DNA of 64,000 nt from Salipaludibacillus agaradhaerens (GCF_002019735.1 NZ_KV917378.1:2692869-2756868); one strand, 5' to 3'; counted from the stretch's first letter, positions 15,178 to 28,677 are shown. A program made the numbers and translations. Notes: a model not told the origin generated them from the letters alone.

Positions 15178-15807
15178 TTAATCAGCTTTAATTGCTGATT
15201 TCACAGTCACGTAGCTTTTCTTCGCACCAGGAACATTACCTTTTACGAGAAGAATGTTACGCTCTGTATCTACTTTTACGATTTCAAGATTTTGAATTGT
15301 CACTTGCTCTCCACCCATACGGCCCGGAAGTAGCTTACCTGGACGAACGTGGTTAGGGTCAACAGGTCCCATAGAACCTGGACGACGGTGATAGCGTGAA
15401 CCGTGGGACATTGGCCCTCGGGATTGGTTGTGGCGTTTGATAGCACCAGCAAATCCTTTCCCTTTAGATGTTCCGGTTACGTCAACCGTATCTCCTTCTG
15501 CAAATGTATCAACTTTGACTTCCTGACCAATTTCATAATCCGCTACATTTAACTCGCGGAATTCTTTAACGAAGCGCTTAGGGGCAGTATTTGCTTTATC
15601 AGCATGACCCTTCGCAGGCTTAGTTTGACGATGAGCTTTCTCATCTACAAAACCAAGCTGAATCGCTTCATAGCCTTCACCTTCAACCGTTTTCTTTTGC
15701 AGCACTACGTTCGGTTCTGCCTGAATAACCGTTACAGGTAAAGCTTCTCCAGTTTCAGAGAAAATTTGAGTCATACCTAATTTTCTTCCTAAGATTCCTT
15801 TGGCCAT
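15178..15807 (-). CDS. rplC: 50S ribosomal protein L3
   Basis: 209 residues beginning [20 protein letters not shown]. The tip loop [20 protein letters not shown] reaches towards the peptidyl transferase centre. L3 starts assembly of the 3' half of 23S rRNA. It follows rpsJ. Confidence 0.98.
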   Translation of the reverse strand: MAKGILGRKLGMTQIFSETGEALPVTVIQAEPNVVLQKKTVEGEGYEAIQLGFVDEKAHRQTKPAKGHADKANTAPKRFVKEFRELNVADYEIGQEVKVDTFAEGDTVDVTGTSKGKGFAGAIKRHNQSRGPMSHGSRYHRRPGSMGPVDPNHVRPGKLLPGRMGGEQVTIQNLEIVKVDTERNILLVKGNVPGAKKSYVTVKSAIKAD

Positions 15808-15847
15808 TCGTCACACCTCCTATATGTCTTTTCTTAAATTTTAATAT

Positions 15848-16264
<417 letters not shown>

Positions 16265-16292
16265 CTATGCCTGCCAGTGGCCAACATTAGAC

Positions 16293-16321
16293 ATTATACA
16301 CGAATGCATAAGGGTATGCAA
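16293..16321 (-). promoter_or_regulatory. Sigma-A promoter of the S10 operon, proximal
   Basis: On the minus strand TTGCAT (16316-16321), a 17-base spacer and a perfect TATAAT (16293-16298). It would start transcription about 130 bases before rpsJ. Confidence 0.8.
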
Positions 16322-16361
16322 GACAATTAACGTCATTTGTTGGTCCGGCCACACTTTTTCT

Positions 16362-16390
16362 ATTATACAAGGTCACTTTGTTGATTTCAA
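16362..16390 (-). promoter_or_regulatory. Sigma-A promoter of the S10 operon, distal
   Basis: TTGAAA (16385-16390), 17-base spacer, TATAAT (16362-16367). With the proximal promoter this makes a tandem pair between the tuf terminator and rpsJ. The remainder of the 431-base tuf-rpsJ gap (16157-16587) is AT-rich with no gene. Confidence 0.75.
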
Positions 16391-16520
16391 GCTTTAATTA
16401 ACAGGCTTATTTTAACAACTTTTTCTATTAACATAGCTTATATGTCTTTTAAATAGCTTCCTTGTATTTATAGGTGGAATTTAGCGTGAAATAAGCCTTT
16501 TATTTCGTTTTATAGACAGT

Positions 16521-16562
16521 TAAAAAAATCCAGCAAGAACACTAAGTGTCCTTGCTGGATTG
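16521..16562 (-). terminator. Rho-independent terminator after tuf
   Basis: AATCCAGCAAGGACAC-TTA-GTGTTCTTGCTGGATT forms a 16-bp stem with one G-U pair, followed on the minus strand by seven T. It closes the str operon and separates it from the S10 operon. Confidence 0.9.
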
Positions 16563-16587
16563 TAATGTATCTTATTTAATAACTGAA

Positions 16588-17778
16588 TTACTCAGTAATT
16601 GTTGAAACAACACCTGAGCCAACTGTACGTCCACCTTCGCGGATTGAGAAACGAGTTCCTTCTTCAATAGCGATTGGTGAGATAAGTTCAACAACCATTT
16701 CAATGTTGTCTCCAGGCATAACCATTTCAACACCTTCTGGAAGGTTGATGACACCAGTTACGTCAGTTGTACGGAAGTAGAACTGTGGACGGTAGTTAGA
16801 GAAGAATGGCGTATGACGTCCACCTTCTTCTTTAGATAGAACGTATACTTCAGACTTAAACTTAGTGTGTGGTGTAATTGTACCTGGCTTAGCAAGCACT
16901 TGTCCACGGTTGATGTCTTCTCGAGCAACACCACGTAGAAGGGCACCAATGTTATCACCAGCTTCTGCATAGTCAAGAAGTTTACGGAACATTTCTACTC
17001 CTGTAACAGTTGTTTTCTTAGACTCTTCTTCAAGACCGATGACTTCAACTTCGTCACCAACGTTAAGCTGTCCACGCTCAACACGGCCAGTTGCAACTGT
17101 ACCACGACCTGTGATTGAGAAGACGTCCTCAACAGGCATCATGAATGGCTTATCTTTGTCACGTTCTGGTGTTGGGATGTAGTCATCTACTTGTTGCATA
17201 AGGTCAAGGATCGCTTGCTCGTGATCAGCATCGCCTTCAAGAGCTTTAAGAGCAGAACCTTTAACAACTGGAATGTCGTCACCAGGGAAATCGTACTCAG
17301 AAAGAAGGTCACGAACTTCCATTTCAACTAGTTCAAGTAGCTCTTCATCGTCAACTTGGTCAGTTTTGTTTAAGAATACCACGATTGATGGTACACCAAC
17401 GTTACGAGATAAAAGAATGTGCTCACGAGTTTGTGGCATTGGGCCATCAGCAGCAGATACTACTAAGATAGCTCCGTCCATTTGTGCAGCACCCGTGATC
17501 ATGTTTTTAACATAGTCAGCGTGTCCTGGGCAGTCAACGTGTGCATAGTGACGAGCATCAGTTTCATACTCAATGTGTGCAGTGGAGATAGTGATTCCAC
17601 GCTCACGCTCTTCTGGAGCACCATCAATTTGGTCATACGCCATTGCAGTACCTTTTCCTGACTTCTTATGAAGTACGTGAGAGATAGCCGCTGTTAAAGT
17701 TGTTTTACCGTGGTCAACGTGTCCAATTGTACCAATATTGGCATGTGTTTTGGAACGATCAAATTTTTCTTTTGCCAT
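16588..17778 (-). CDS. tuf: Elongation factor Tu
   Basis: 396 residues. G-domain motifs: GHVDHGKT (19-26), effector region with RGITIS, DCPGH and NKTD. It delivers aminoacyl-tRNA to the ribosome. The strong conservation with Bacillus EF-Tu is one reason for placing the organism in Bacillaceae. Besides readthrough from fusA, it has a likely promoter of its own in the 117-base fusA-tuf gap. Confidence 0.99.
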   Translation of the reverse strand: MAKEKFDRSKTHANIGTIGHVDHGKTTLTAAISHVLHKKSGKGTAMAYDQIDGAPEERERGITISTAHIEYETDARHYAHVDCPGHADYVKNMITGAAQMDGAILVVSAADGPMPQTREHILLSRNVGVPSIVVFLNKTDQVDDEELLELVEMEVRDLLSEYDFPGDDIPVVKGSALKALEGDADHEQAILDLMQQVDDYIPTPERDKDKPFMMPVEDVFSITGRGTVATGRVERGQLNVGDEVEVIGLEEESKKTTVTGVEMFRKLLDYAEAGDNIGALLRGVAREDINRGQVLAKPGTITPHTKFKSEVYVLSKEEGGRHTPFFSNYRPQFYFRTTDVTGVINLPEGVEMVMPGDNIEMVVELISPIAIEEGTRFSIREGGRTVGSGVVSTITE

Positions 17779-17814
17779 GATCGAAATCCTCCTTATTGTT
17801 TAAAAAGTTTTTTT

Positions 17815-17842
17815 ATTTTAGGAGAAAGATGAAAGACGTCAA
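17815..17842 (-). promoter_or_regulatory. Probable sigma-A promoter of tuf
   Basis: TTGACG (17837-17842), 16-base spacer, TAAAAT (17815-17820), about 37 bases before the tuf start codon. Extra transcription of tuf over fusA is known in Bacilli. Confidence 0.65.
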
Positions 17843-17895
17843 TCCATCACCTTTCTAAGCTTACAATAAAATCGTTAGTGAGACAATATATCTCA

Positions 17896-19974
17896 TTATT
17901 GACCTGAAGATTTCTTAATGATGTCTTCACCGACACTTTTCGGAACTTCTTCATAGTGGTCAAAATGCATTGTATATTGACCGCGTCCTTGTGTGTTAGA
18001 ACGTAAAGACGTGGCATATCCAAACATCTCTGCAAGTGGCACCATCGCACGGACAATTTGAGCATTTCCGCGAGCGTCCATTCCTTCTACACGGCCACGA
18101 CGGGATGTAATGTCTCCCATAATGTCTCCCATGTATTCTTCCGGAACAACGACTTCCACTTTCATGATTGGTTCAAGTAGAACCGGATTACACTTGTTTT
18201 TAGCTTCTTTAAGTGCCATAGAAGCAGCTACTTTAAATGCCATCTCGTTTGAGTCCACATCGTGGTAAGAGCCATCATATAAACGTGCTTTAACATCGAT
18301 AAGTGGATATCCTGCTAATAGGCCGTTATCGAGTGATTCTCTTACACCTTGTTCTACTGAACCGATGTATTCACGTGGCACAACCCCACCGACGACGTTA
18401 TCTTCAAATTCAAAGCCTGCGCCTTCTTCATTTGGTGAGAATTCGATCCATACGTGACCGTATTGACCACGTCCACCAGATTGTCGTACAAATTTCCCTT
18501 CACACTTAGCCGCTTGGCGAAGTGTTTCACGATAGGAAACTTGCGGCGCACCGACATTAGCTTCAACTTTAAATTCACGTTTCATTCGATCAACGATAAT
18601 ATCAAGGTGAAGTTCACCCATACCGGCGATGATCGTTTGTCCCGTTTCTTCATCAGTATGTGTCTTAAATGTCGGATCTTCTTCAGCGAGCTTAGCAAGA
18701 GCCATACCCATTTTATCTTGATCAGCTTTTGATTTAGGCTCTACAGATAACGAGATAACGGGTTCAGGGAATTCCATTGATTCGAGAATAACAAGGCTTT
18801 TCTCATCACAAAGTGTATCACCTGTTGTCGTATCTTTCAGTCCCACACCAGCCGCAATGTCACCAGAGTAACATGTCGGAATTTCTTCCCTATGGTTGGC
18901 GTGCATTTGTAGGATACGTCCCATACGTTCACGTTTACCTTTAGAAGAGTTACGGACATAAGAACCTGCATCAACTTTACCTGAGTATACACGGAAGAAC
19001 GTAAGCTTACCTACATAAGGGTCAGTTGCAACCTTAAATGCTAAAGCTGCGAACGGTTGGTCGTCTCCAGATTTACGGACAACTTTTTCTTCTGTATCAG
19101 GGATATGACCTTCAATATCAGCCACATCTGTTGGTGCAGGAAGGTAATCTACAACTGCATCAAGCAGTAATTGAACACCTTTATTTTTAAAGGCTGAACC
19201 ACAAAGCACAGGATAGAATTCAACAGCACACGTCCCTTTACGGATGGCTGCTTTTAATTCGTCAGTTGTGATTTCTTCACCTTCTAAGTACTTCATCATC
19301 AGTTCTTCATCAAGTTCTGACACGGCTTCAACAAGCTTTTCACGGAATTCATTCGCTTGCTCTTGGTATTCTTCTGGAATTTCACGAGCTTCACTACGTG
19401 TTCCTAGATCATCGAGATAGACATATGCTTCCATGTTAACTAAATCAATAATCCCCTCAAACTCATCTTCTGCACCGATAGGTAATTGGATCGCCGCAGC
19501 ATTTGCACCTAAACGGTCAGAAAGTGTGCCAAGTGAGTAAACGAAGTCTGCACCGATTTTATCCATTTTGTTGACGAAGACGATACGAGGTACGCCATAA
19601 GTCGTTGCTTGACGCCAAACTGTTTCTGTTTGTGGTTCAACACCGGATTGGGCATCAAGAACCGCAACAGCACCATCCAAAACACGAAGTGAACGTTCAA
19701 CTTCAACAGTAAAGTCCACGTGTCCTGGAGTATCGATAATGTTAATACGATGGTTTTTCCATTGGGCAGTCGTCGCAGCAGATGTAATTGTGATGCCACG
19801 CTCCTGCTCTTGTTCCATCCAATCCATCTGTGAACCGCCGTCATGAGTTTCACCAATCTTGTGAATACGGCCTGTATAGAAAAGAATACGTTCAGTTGCA
19901 GTTGTTTTACCGGCATCAATGTGAGCCATAATCCCGATATTACGCGTCTTTTCTAAGGAGAACTCTCTTGCCAT
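17896..19974 (-). CDS. fusA: Elongation factor G
   Basis: 692 residues with the five-domain EF-G architecture: GTPase motifs AHIDAGKTT (17-25), DTPGHVDF and NKMD, then domain IV beginning about residue 480 ([13 protein letters not shown]) and a C-terminal domain ending [14 protein letters not shown]. It drives translocation. Between rpsG and tuf, with a long hairpin in the 127-base leader. Confidence 0.99.
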   Translation of the reverse strand: MAREFSLEKTRNIGIMAHIDAGKTTATERILFYTGRIHKIGETHDGGSQMDWMEQEQERGITITSAATTAQWKNHRINIIDTPGHVDFTVEVERSLRVLDGAVAVLDAQSGVEPQTETVWRQATTYGVPRIVFVNKMDKIGADFVYSLGTLSDRLGANAAAIQLPIGAEDEFEGIIDLVNMEAYVYLDDLGTRSEAREIPEEYQEQANEFREKLVEAVSELDEELMMKYLEGEEITTDELKAAIRKGTCAVEFYPVLCGSAFKNKGVQLLLDAVVDYLPAPTDVADIEGHIPDTEEKVVRKSGDDQPFAALAFKVATDPYVGKLTFFRVYSGKVDAGSYVRNSSKGKRERMGRILQMHANHREEIPTCYSGDIAAGVGLKDTTTGDTLCDEKSLVILESMEFPEPVISLSVEPKSKADQDKMGMALAKLAEEDPTFKTHTDEETGQTIIAGMGELHLDIIVDRMKREFKVEANVGAPQVSYRETLRQAAKCEGKFVRQSGGRGQYGHVWIEFSPNEEGAGFEFEDNVVGGVVPREYIGSVEQGVRESLDNGLLAGYPLIDVKARLYDGSYHDVDSNEMAFKVAASMALKEAKNKCNPVLLEPIMKVEVVVPEEYMGDIMGDITSRRGRVEGMDARGNAQIVRAMVPLAEMFGYATSLRSNTQGRGQYTMHFDHYEEVPKSVGEDIIKKSSGQ

Positions 19975-20018
19975 TGGTCAATTTCTCCTTCCTTTTTCTC
20001 AAGATGTTTAATTGTATT

Positions 20019-20068
20019 AAAGGGTCGTCAATTCAAAGGGATTATATACCCGATGAACTGACCCCTTT
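20019..20068 (-). promoter_or_regulatory. Long hairpin in the rpsG-fusA spacer
   Basis: The arms AAAGGG-TCA-TTCA and TGAA-TGA-CCCTTT pair around an 18-20 base loop, with small internal loops (about 13-14 bp). It lies midway between the rpsG stop and the fusA start. The T run after it is weak. It may be a partial attenuator, a processing site or an S7 autoregulatory site; the sequence does not decide. Confidence 0.4.
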
Positions 20069-20101
20069 AGTTGAGATACTTTTTTGGTTACGTTGTATAG
20101 C

Positions 20102-20572
20102 TTACCAACGATAGTGAGCGAACGCTTTGTTAGCTTCAGCCATTTTGTGCGTATCTTCACGCTTCTTAACAGCTGCACCAGTGTTATTAGCAGCGTCTAG
20201 GATTTCGTTAGCTAAACGTTCTTCCATGGTTTTTTCACCACGAAGACGAGCGTAGCTTACGAGCCAACGAAGGCCAAGCGTAGTACGACGCTCAGGTTTC
20301 ACTTCGATCGGCACTTGATAGTTAGCCCCCCCTACACGGCGTGCTTTAACTTCAAGTACTGGCATAATATTTTTCAATGCTTGTTCGAAAACTTCTTGCG
20401 GGTCATTACCGCTACGTTCACGGACAAGATCAAATGCTTTATAAAGAATAGTTTGTGCTTTACCTCTTTTTCCATCAACCATGATGCGGTTGATTAAACG
20501 TGTTACTAGTTTAGAATGGTAAATTGGATCAGCAAGCACGTCTCTACGAGGTACAGGTCCTTTACGAGGCAT
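20102..20572 (-). CDS. rpsG: 30S ribosomal protein S7
   Basis: 156 residues starting [20 protein letters not shown]. The signature [15 protein letters not shown] is intact. S7 nucleates the head of the 30S subunit and in other bacteria represses the str operon. Second gene of the str group after rpsL. Confidence 0.98.
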   Translation of the reverse strand: MPRKGPVPRRDVLADPIYHSKLVTRLINRIMVDGKRGKAQTILYKAFDLVRERSGNDPQEVFEQALKNIMPVLEVKARRVGGANYQVPIEVKPERRTTLGLRWLVSYARLRGEKTMEERLANEILDAANNTGAAVKKREDTHKMAEANKAFAHYRW

Positions 20573-20612
20573 TGAAGTCCCTCCTTTCGATTATACTAAC
20601 GGATTTTCATCC

Positions 20613-21026
20613 TTATTTTTTAGGCTTCTTAGTTCCATACTTAGAACGGCCTTGCATGCGGTTTTCAACACCGGCTGTATCAAGGGCGCCACGCACGATG
20701 TGGTAACGTACCCCCGGTAAATCCTTTACTCGTCCACCACGGATAAGAACAACGCTGTGTTCTTGAAGGTTGTGTCCGATTCCTGGGATATATGCTGTGA
20801 CCTCGATTTGGTTAGTTAATCGCACACGAGCATATTTACGAAGCGCTGAGTTCGGCTTCTTCGGTGTCATCGTACCTACACGTGTACAAACACCACGTTT
20901 TTGTGGAGAATCTTCATCAGTTTGCACTTTTTTAAAGCTGTTATAACCTTTATTTAAAGCTGGAGAGTCGGATTTTTGACCTTTTGATTGGCGACCCTTA
21001 CGCACTAATTGGTTAATTGTAGGCAT
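20613..21026 (-). CDS. rpsL: 30S ribosomal protein S12
   Basis: 137 residues starting [20 protein letters not shown]. The streptomycin-sensitive positions in [11 protein letters not shown] and [13 protein letters not shown] carry the wild-type lysines. S12 monitors codon-anticodon pairing at the decoding centre. Confidence 0.98.
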   Translation of the reverse strand: MPTINQLVRKGRQSKGQKSDSPALNKGYNSFKKVQTDEDSPQKRGVCTRVGTMTPKKPNSALRKYARVRLTNQIEVTAYIPGIGHNLQEHSVVLIRGGRVKDLPGVRYHIVRGALDTAGVENRMQGRSKYGTKKPKK

Positions 21027-21093
21027 ATTTTTTCCTCCTTTCTATATTAAATGCAAGCCCACTGGTCCAGGTGGTTCACTAATGGGTAAAAGG

Positions 21094-21132
21094 AAAGTTT
21101 TCACCGACAGCGTCGCCGCCGATAAAAACTTT
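21094..21132 (-). terminator. Hairpin between ybxF and rpsL, possible attenuator
   Basis: AAAGTTTT pairs with AAAACTTT around an inner G-C rich stem (ATCGGC with GTCGGT) and a nine-base loop. It starts two bases after the ybxF stop codon and is followed on the minus strand by CCTTTTACC, a weak T run. It could reduce readthrough from rpoBC into rpsL-fusA. Confidence 0.45.
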
Positions 21133-21134
21133 TT

Positions 21135-21383
21135 TTACTTTTTAATTGCTACAATAGCTGCATTCACATCGATACCACAGGCTTTTCCAAGCTTTTTCAT
21201 AGAATCGACGGTGTGAATGGCAACGCCTTTGTCTTCGGCCAGAACCATCACCTTTGTTAAGACATGACGATCTGCGTCATCTGCAACAATCAGCTCTTTG
21301 ACCTGCTCATTTTCCAGTGCCTTCAATGTCTGCTTCGTGCCGACGACTTTATTGGCTGCCTGGGCTACTTTATCATAAGACAT
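21135..21383 (-). CDS. ybxF: L7Ae-family K-turn RNA-binding protein YbxF
   Basis: 82 residues. The L7Ae/L30e pattern runs through [20 protein letters not shown] and [10 protein letters not shown]-like segments to [10 protein letters not shown]. Bacillus YbxF binds kink-turn motifs such as that of the SAM-I riboswitch and associates with ribosomes. It lies between rpoC and rpsL, its standard location. Confidence 0.93.
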   Translation of the reverse strand: MSYDKVAQAANKVVGTKQTLKALENEQVKELIVADDADRHVLTKVMVLAEDKGVAIHTVDSMKKLGKACGIDVNAAIVAIKK

Positions 21384-21468
21384 GTGTTGTTATCCTCCAA
21401 AGTATCAGGTATTTGGCACACTTAGATATAGTACCACCATGGATTTTCCATGTCAACACTTAATTTAA

Positions 21469-24400
21469 TTACTCTTTGGCTGTAGTCATTCCTTCTACTG
21501 TATCTTCAGTGTTTCCGGAACCGTTCGTTTTCGCTGCAGCCATTTGACGATATCGCTGCATACCAGTCCCTGCAGGAACGAGTTTTCCGATAATGACATT
21601 TTCTTTCAGACCTACAAGTTCGTCGCGTTTTCCTTTGATCGCTGCATCTGTCAGCACTCTTGTCGTTTCCTGGAAAGAGGCTGCAGATAAGAACGAGTCG
21701 GTTTCAAGAGACGCCTTTGTGATTCCGAGTAAGACAGGACGTCCAGAAGCAGGTCGACCATTTCTTAATAGGATATCTCTATTGGCTTCATTAAATTGGT
21801 GAATCTCCACAAGTGAGCCCGGAAGAACATCTGTATCTCCGGCATCAATGACACGAATCTTTCTCAGCATTTGACGCACCATCACTTCAACGTGCTTGTC
21901 ACCAATTTCAACCCCTTGCATCCGATAAACTTTCTGAACTTCACGGAGAAGGTATTCTTGGACACCATGAACCCCAGACACAACGAGAAGCTCTTTTGGA
22001 TCGATAGAACCTTCCGTCAGTTCTTGCCCTGGCTTCACTTCGTCGCCTACGTTTATTTTCAGTCTTGCACCATACATTGTCGTATAACTACGGGTTTCAA
22101 TCGCCCCTTGGACAATGATTTCTTTCTTCTCGCCAGCATCTTTAATATCAGTAACTTTACCTTCAATTTCAGAGATCAAAGCCTGACCTTTAGGATTTCT
22201 AGCTTCAAATACTTCCTGAATCCTTGGTAAACCTTGGGTAATATCATCCCCGGCTACCCCACCTGTATGGAATGTACGCATCGTTAACTGAGTACCTGGC
22301 TCACCGATGGATTGCGCAGCAATAATACCAACCGCTTCACCGACTTCAACATCAGATCCTGTGGCAAGATTTCGGCCGTAACATTTTTTACATACGCCAT
22401 GCTTTGTATCACAAGTAAAGGCAGACCTAATATAGACTGTTTCAACACCCGCATCTTCAATAGCTTTAGCCATGTCCTCAGTGATGTTTTGGTTACGTTC
22501 TGCAAGGATATCATTCGTTTCCGGATGATAGATACGTTGGAAAGAGACACGTCCGACGAGACGATCATACAGGCTTTCGATAACTTCGTTGCCTTCTTTG
22601 ATCGCTTTAACCTCTAGACCACGATCTGTCCCACAATCATCTTCTCGAACGATAACATCCTGAGCAACGTCGACAAGACGACGTGTCAAGTAACCAGAGT
22701 CCGCTGTTTTGAGGGCTGTATCAGCAAGACCTTTTCGGGCACCGTGCGTTGAAATAAAGTACTCAAGAACGGTTAAACCTTCACGGAAACTGGACTTGAT
22801 TGGGAGTTCAATAATACGCCCGGACGGGTTAGCCATGAGTCCACGCATCCCAGCAAGTTGCGTGAAGTTAGATGCGTTACCACGCGCTCCTGAATCACTC
22901 ATCATAAAAATCGGGTTCGTCTTATCTAATGTACCGAGTAGTTTATCTTGAATGACGTCTTTCGCACGACTCCAGATCTCAATAACTTTGTCATAACGCT
23001 CATCTTCTGTAATAAGCCCGCGGCGAAATTGCTTCATAACCCGCTGAACTTTCTCTTCGGCACCATCAAGAATATCTTGTTTATCTTTTAAAACCACGAT
23101 GTCAGATACACCAATTGTAATACCAGCTTTCGTGGAGTGATAGAAACCTAAATCCTTCATCTTATCAAGCATAATAGATGTTTCGGAGATTTTAAACTTT
23201 TTAAATACTTCAGCGATAATGTCTCCTAGGAATCCTTTTTTAAACGGAAGGACTAGCTCCCTTTGGGCAAACTCTTCTTTAATATTGGTTCCCATTGGCA
23301 CAAAGTACTTGTCAGGTGTTTCAATCTCCAAGTTAGTAGCCGTCGGTTCATTCATATAAGGGAACGACTCCGGTAAAATTTCGTTAAAGATAATTTTACC
23401 TACAGATGTGAGTATTAAGTGGTCCTCATATTTTTCTTTAAAGTTAGATTTATTTAATGATTTGACCGGAACAGCAATTCGTGTATGAAGATGAACATAA
23501 CCATTTTGATAGGCTGTAACAGCTTCGTCCGGTCCTTCATAAACATTCCCTTCCCCTATCGCACCTTTTCGTTCCAACGTCAAGTAATAGTTACCTAAAA
23601 CCATATCTTGTGAAGGTGTTACAACAGGCTTTCCGTCTTTAGGATTCAGGATGTTTTGTGCTGCGAGCATAAGCAAGCGAGACTCTGCCTGTGCTTCCGC
23701 AGATAGTGGTACGTGTACAGCCATTTGGTCGCCATCAAAGTCGGCATTATAAGCTGTACATACGAGTGGATGAAGCTTAATAGCTCGGCCTTCTACAAGT
23801 GTCGGTTCAAAGGCCTGAATCCCAAGTCTGTGCAAGGTAGGTGCACGGTTAAGCAAGACCGGATGCTCTCTGATCACTTCTTCTAGCACATCCCACACTT
23901 CCGGGTGGACACGTTCCACTTTACGCTTTGCGCTTTTAATGTTATGAGCAAGCCCTTTACTTACGAGTTCTTTCATAACAAATGGTTTAAATAGCTCGAG
24001 AGCCATTTCTTTCGGTAAACCACATTGATACATTTTTAGATGCGGACCTACCACGATAACAGAACGACCTGAATAGTCAACCCGTTTACCGAGTAAGTTT
24101 TGACGGAAGCGCCCTTGTTTACCTTTCAACATATGTGATAACGATTTGAGCGGGCGGTTACCCGGTCCTGTAACCGGTCGGCCACGACGTCCGTTATCAA
24201 TGAGCGCATCCACAGCTTCTTGGAGCATACGTTTTTCATTTTGAACAATAATATTTGGTGCACCTAAGTCTAATAAACGCTTCAAGCGGTTGTTACGGTT
24301 AATAACACGTCGATATAAATCATTTAAATCAGATGTAGCAAAACGTCCGCCGTCTAATTGTACCATCGGTCTTAATTCCGGTGGTATAACAGGTAGAACA

Positions 24401-25113
24401 TCTAGCACCATCCAAGACGGATTATTACCAGAATGACGAAATGCTTCTAATACTTCAAGTCGTTTAATCGCTCTTGTTCGACGTTGTCCTTGTGCCGTTT
24501 CCAACTCTTCTTTAAGAAGGTTGGCTTCTTTATCAAGGTCAATATCCTCTAGTAATTTGCGGATAGCTTCAGCACCCATTTGGGCTGTGAAGGAGCGACC
24601 GTACTTATCAATATAGTTGCGATATTCTTTTTCCGATAAAAGTTGTTTCAGTTCCAACGGTGTATCACCTGGCTCTGTCACAACATAAGAAGCAAAATAA
24701 ATCACTTCTTCAAGGGACCTTGGTGACATATCTAACACAAGTCCCATTCGGCTAGGAATACCTTTAAAATACCAGATGTGAGAAACAGGGGCAGCTAGTT
24801 CAATATGCCCCATGCGCTCACGACGGACTTTAGCTCTTGTGACTTCTACGCCACAACGATCACATACAACACCTTTGTAACGGACACGTTTATATTTCCC
24901 ACAATGACATTCCCAGTCCTTTGTAGGGCCAAAAATACGTTCGCAGAAAAGACCGTCTTTTTCAGGTTTTAACGTACGATAGTTTATCGTTTCTGGTTTT
25001 TTAACTTCTCCCCTGGACCAAGATCTGATTTTATCAGAGGATGCCAGGCCGATTTTCATATACTCAAAATTATTCACATCTATCAAGGGGCTAACCTCCC
25101 TTTCAACATTCAA
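21469..25113 (-). CDS. rpoC: DNA-directed RNA polymerase beta' subunit
   Basis: 1214 residues, usual for Bacilli. The N-terminal zinc site is Cys69, Cys71, Cys84 and Cys87 (CHCGKY...CDRC). The catalytic magnesium motif NADFDGDQM is near residue 450. The second zinc ribbon [15 protein letters not shown] and the trigger-loop region [14 protein letters not shown] follow. The short C-terminal tail is rich in Gly, Asn, Thr and Glu. It starts 10 bases after rpoB. Confidence 0.99.
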   Translation of the reverse strand: MNVEREVSPLIDVNNFEYMKIGLASSDKIRSWSRGEVKKPETINYRTLKPEKDGLFCERIFGPTKDWECHCGKYKRVRYKGVVCDRCGVEVTRAKVRRERMGHIELAAPVSHIWYFKGIPSRMGLVLDMSPRSLEEVIYFASYVVTEPGDTPLELKQLLSEKEYRNYIDKYGRSFTAQMGAEAIRKLLEDIDLDKEANLLKEELETAQGQRRTRAIKRLEVLEAFRHSGNNPSWMVLDVLPVIPPELRPMVQLDGGRFATSDLNDLYRRVINRNNRLKRLLDLGAPNIIVQNEKRMLQEAVDALIDNGRRGRPVTGPGNRPLKSLSHMLKGKQGRFRQNLLGKRVDYSGRSVIVVGPHLKMYQCGLPKEMALELFKPFVMKELVSKGLAHNIKSAKRKVERVHPEVWDVLEEVIREHPVLLNRAPTLHRLGIQAFEPTLVEGRAIKLHPLVCTAYNADFDGDQMAVHVPLSAEAQAESRLLMLAAQNILNPKDGKPVVTPSQDMVLGNYYLTLERKGAIGEGNVYEGPDEAVTAYQNGYVHLHTRIAVPVKSLNKSNFKEKYEDHLILTSVGKIIFNEILPESFPYMNEPTATNLEIETPDKYFVPMGTNIKEEFAQRELVLPFKKGFLGDIIAEVFKKFKISETSIMLDKMKDLGFYHSTKAGITIGVSDIVVLKDKQDILDGAEEKVQRVMKQFRRGLITEDERYDKVIEIWSRAKDVIQDKLLGTLDKTNPIFMMSDSGARGNASNFTQLAGMRGLMANPSGRIIELPIKSSFREGLTVLEYFISTHGARKGLADTALKTADSGYLTRRLVDVAQDVIVREDDCGTDRGLEVKAIKEGNEVIESLYDRLVGRVSFQRIYHPETNDILAERNQNITEDMAKAIEDAGVETVYIRSAFTCDTKHGVCKKCYGRNLATGSDVEVGEAVGIIAAQSIGEPGTQLTMRTFHTGGVAGDDITQGLPRIQEVFEARNPKGQALISEIEGKVTDIKDAGEKKEIIVQGAIETRSYTTMYGARLKINVGDEVKPGQELTEGSIDPKELLVVSGVHGVQEYLLREVQKVYRMQGVEIGDKHVEVMVRQMLRKIRVIDAGDTDVLPGSLVEIHQFNEANRDILLRNGRPASGRPVLLGITKASLETDSFLSAASFQETTRVLTDAAIKGKRDELVGLKENVIIGKLVPAGTGMQRYRQMAAAKTNGSGNTEDTVEGMTTAKE

Positions 25114-25122
25114 GATCTCCCG

Positions 25123-28100
25123 TTACGCGTTTGACTCACCGCTGGATTCTAGATTTAAATTCAGCTTATCATTGGATTGCTCATCTTCATCGTCTGTTTC
25201 AAGCATTTCAATCTCTTCGTCATTGCTTGAAAGCATCTTAACGTCCATTCCGAGACTTTGAAGCTCTTTAATTAATACTTTAAAGGATTCAGGAACTCCA
25301 GGTTCTGGGACGTTCTCACCTTTTACAATCGCTTCATATGTTTTCACACGACCAATTGTATCATCGGATTTTACCGTGAGAATTTCCTGAAGTGTATAAG
25401 CAGCTCCATAAGCTTCGAGCGCCCAAACTTCCATTTCACCGAAACGTTGACCACCAAATTGAGCTTTACCACCAAGTGGTTGTTGTGTCACAAGGGAGTA
25501 TGGCCCCGTTGAACGAGCGTGTAATTTATCATCAACCATATGCGCTAGTTTAATCATGTACATCACACCGACTGATACGCGGTTATCAAAAGGTTCCCCT
25601 GAACGTCCGTCATATAGCACCGTTTTACCGTCTCTTGCCATACCAGACTCTTCAATCGTGCTCCATACATCTTCTTCACGAGCACCGTCAAATACTGGCG
25701 TCGCAATGTGAATGCCTAACTGTCTTGCAGCCATTCCCATATGCAGTTCAAGCACCTGACCAATGTTCATACGAGATGGTACCCCTAATGGGTTAAGCAT
25801 GATGTCAATCGGTGTACCGTCTGGCAAGTATGGCATGTCTTCTTCAGGAAGAATACGTGAAATAACACCTTTATTACCATGACGTCCAGCCATTTTATCG
25901 CCCTCGTGAATCTTACGTTTCTGAACGATATAAACACGTACAAGTTGGTTCACACCTGGTGGTAACTCGTCCCCATCTTCGCGGTTGAACACTTTAACAT
26001 CAAGGACGATTCCGTCTCCTCCATGTGGAGCACGTAGCGACGTATCACGAACTTCTCTTGCTTTTTCACCGAAAATAGCGTGTAAGAGGCGCTCCTCTGC
26101 TGTCAATTCTGTGACCCCTTTTGGTGTCACCTTACCAACGAGAATATCACCGTCTTTTACTTCAGCCCCAACGCGGATAATCCCTCGTTCGTCAAGGTTT
26201 TTCAAAGCATCTTCCCCAACATTAGGAATATCACGGGTAATTTCTTCAGGACCGAGCTTCGTATCACGAGACTCAGATTCATATTCTTCAATATGAATAG
26301 ATGTATAAACATCGTCTTTGACGAGACGCTCACTTAAAATAATGGCGTCCTCGTAGTTATAGCCGTCCCATGTCATGAAGCCGACAAGGACGTTTTGACC
26401 AAGGGCCATCTCACCTTTTTCCATTGATGAACCATCAGCCAAGATTTCACCTTTCTCAACGATCATGCCTTCGCTCACAATCGGTCGTTGGTTGTAGCAA
26501 GTCCCTTGGTTAGAACGTTCAAATTTCATCAAATTATAACGCTGAACATTCCCTTCTACTTCTTTACCATCAACCTCTTCAATAATACGAATATCCACAT
26601 AATTTGCTGAAACTCGTTCAACTCGACCTTTTGTTTTAGACACAACGGCTGCACCTGAATCCTTTGCAGACACATATTCCATCCCTGTTCCTACAAGTGG
26701 AGAACGGGGCTCTAATAAAGGTACAGCTTGACGTTGCATGTTCGCACCCATAAGCGCACGGTTAGAGTCGTCATTTTCTAAGAAAGGAATACATGCTGTA
26801 GCAGCTGATACTACCTGTTTAGGTGATACATCCATGTAGTCAACACGGTCACGAGGGACAATAATGTTTTCCCCACGGAAGCGGCAGATGATATTCTCTT
26901 CAATAAATGCACCATTCTCATCGAGTTTCGCATTCGCCTGTGCCACTACATAGTTATCTTCTTCATCAGCAGTTAAGTAATCCACTTGCTCAGAAACAAT
27001 ACCTGATTCATGATCGACCTTTCTATATGGTGTTTCAATAAAACCAAATTGGTTGACCTTTGCAAAACTTGACAACGAGTTAATCAACCCGATGTTCGGT
27101 CCTTCAGGCGTCTCAATTGGACACATACGTCCGTAGTGAGAATAGTGAACATCTCGCACCTCAAACCCTGCACGTTCACGTGTCAAACCACCCGGTCCAA
27201 GAGCTGATAACCGGCGCTTATGTGTTAATTCCGCAAGCGGGTTCGTTTGATCCATGAATTGTGAAAGCTGAGAGCTACCGAAGAACTCTTTAATCGATGC
27301 AATAACAGGACGGATATTGATTAATGCCTGTGGCGTAATCATATTAGCGTCTTGTATGGACATTCGTTCCCGAACAACTCTTTCCATTCGAGAAAGCCCA
27401 ATTCTAAATTGGTTCTGTAAGAGCTCTCCAACTGATCTAAGACGTCGGTTACCTAAATGGTCAATATCATCGGTATTTCCTACACCATGAAGTAGGTTAA
27501 AGAAATAACTGATAGATGAGATGATATCTGCCGGTGTAATATGTTTAATGGATGTATCGATTTCACCGTTGGCAATCACCTTAATCGGAAGATCCTCTTC
27601 ACCTGCTTTTTGCGAATAAATCATGACCGATTGAATATCGACATCTTCATCATCAATCACACCGCCTTGAAGGTTAATGCGGCGGAAACCAACATTGTTT
27701 TCAAGGTATGGAATTAGTTTATCTAACACACGACGATCGATAAGAGAACCTTCTTCAGCTAGAATTTCCCCTGTATCTGGATCCACGAGTGTCTCAGCCA
27801 AGCGCTGATTAAATAAACGGTTTTTGATATGAAGCTTTTTATTCATTTTATAACGTCCAACATTTGCTAAATCGTATCGCTTCGGATCAAAGAAACGGGA
27901 TTCTAACAGACTTTTTGCACTGTCCACTGTTGGCGGTTCGCCAGGGCGAAGTCGCTCGTAAATTTCTAAAAGCGCTTTTTCCGAGCTGTCCGTGTTATCT
28001 TTTTCTAATGTATTACGTAAGTACTCATCTTCTCCTATTAAATCAATGATCTCTTGATCAGTGCCAAATCCAAGCGCTCTTAAGAGAACTGTTGCAGGAA

Positions 28101-28677
28101 TCTTACGCGTGCGGTCAATTCTGACATACACAACGTCTTTCGCATCAGTTTCTAGTTCAAGCCATGCACCACGATTCGGAATAACTGTCGTAGTGAAGCC
28201 ACGCTTTCCGTTTTTGTCTATTTTCTGACTAAAATATACACTTGGTGATCGTACGAGCTGGGATACAATAACTCGTTCCGCTCCATTAATAACGAATGTA
28301 CCAGTGTCTGTCATGAGAGGAAAATCCCCCATAAACACTTCCTGCTCTTTAACCTCGCCTGTTTCTTTGTTAATCAGGCGAACTTTGACGCGAAGCGGTG
28401 CGGAATATGTCACGTCACGTTCTTTTGATTCATCTACAGGATATTTAGGTTCACCTAAGCTATAGTCAATAAACTCAAGCACTAAATTCCCTGTAAAATC
28501 CTCGATTGGTGAGATGTCTTGAAACATCTCGCGAATACCCTCATCAAGAAACCATTGATAAGAAGCTGTTTGGATTTCTATTAAGTTTGGAAGATCCAAA
28601 ACTTCATTAATCCTTGCATAGCTTCTTCTCTCGCGGTGCCGTCCATACTGAACTAGTTGACCTGTCAACTCATTCAC
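25123..28677 (-). CDS. rpoB: DNA-directed RNA polymerase beta subunit
   Basis: 1184 residues. The rifampicin region ([20 protein letters not shown] then ALGPGGL) carries the sensitive wild-type residues. Other landmarks are [16 protein letters not shown], the nucleotide-binding [13 protein letters not shown] segment, and the switch region [20 protein letters not shown]. The C-terminus is strongly acidic (about the last 45 residues), common in Bacilli. A 719-base noncoding gap with a terminator-like hairpin precedes it. Confidence 0.99.
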   Translation of the reverse strand: MNELTGQLVQYGRHRERRSYARINEVLDLPNLIEIQTASYQWFLDEGIREMFQDISPIEDFTGNLVLEFIDYSLGEPKYPVDESKERDVTYSAPLRVKVRLINKETGEVKEQEVFMGDFPLMTDTGTFVINGAERVIVSQLVRSPSVYFSQKIDKNGKRGFTTTVIPNRGAWLELETDAKDVVYVRIDRTRKIPATVLLRALGFGTDQEIIDLIGEDEYLRNTLEKDNTDSSEKALLEIYERLRPGEPPTVDSAKSLLESRFFDPKRYDLANVGRYKMNKKLHIKNRLFNQRLAETLVDPDTGEILAEEGSLIDRRVLDKLIPYLENNVGFRRINLQGGVIDDEDVDIQSVMIYSQKAGEEDLPIKVIANGEIDTSIKHITPADIISSISYFFNLLHGVGNTDDIDHLGNRRLRSVGELLQNQFRIGLSRMERVVRERMSIQDANMITPQALINIRPVIASIKEFFGSSQLSQFMDQTNPLAELTHKRRLSALGPGGLTRERAGFEVRDVHYSHYGRMCPIETPEGPNIGLINSLSSFAKVNQFGFIETPYRKVDHESGIVSEQVDYLTADEEDNYVVAQANAKLDENGAFIEENIICRFRGENIIVPRDRVDYMDVSPKQVVSAATACIPFLENDDSNRALMGANMQRQAVPLLEPRSPLVGTGMEYVSAKDSGAAVVSKTKGRVERVSANYVDIRIIEEVDGKEVEGNVQRYNLMKFERSNQGTCYNQRPIVSEGMIVEKGEILADGSSMEKGEMALGQNVLVGFMTWDGYNYEDAIILSERLVKDDVYTSIHIEEYESESRDTKLGPEEITRDIPNVGEDALKNLDERGIIRVGAEVKDGDILVGKVTPKGVTELTAEERLLHAIFGEKAREVRDTSLRAPHGGDGIVLDVKVFNREDGDELPPGVNQLVRVYIVQKRKIHEGDKMAGRHGNKGVISRILPEEDMPYLPDGTPIDIMLNPLGVPSRMNIGQVLELHMGMAARQLGIHIATPVFDGAREEDVWSTIEESGMARDGKTVLYDGRSGEPFDNRVSVGVMYMIKLAHMVDDKLHARSTGPYSLVTQQPLGGKAQFGGQRFGEMEVWALEAYGAAYTLQEILTVKSDDTIGRVKTYEAIVKGENVPEPGVPESFKVLIKELQSLGMDVKMLSSNDEEIEMLETDDEDEQSNDKLNLNLESSGESNA

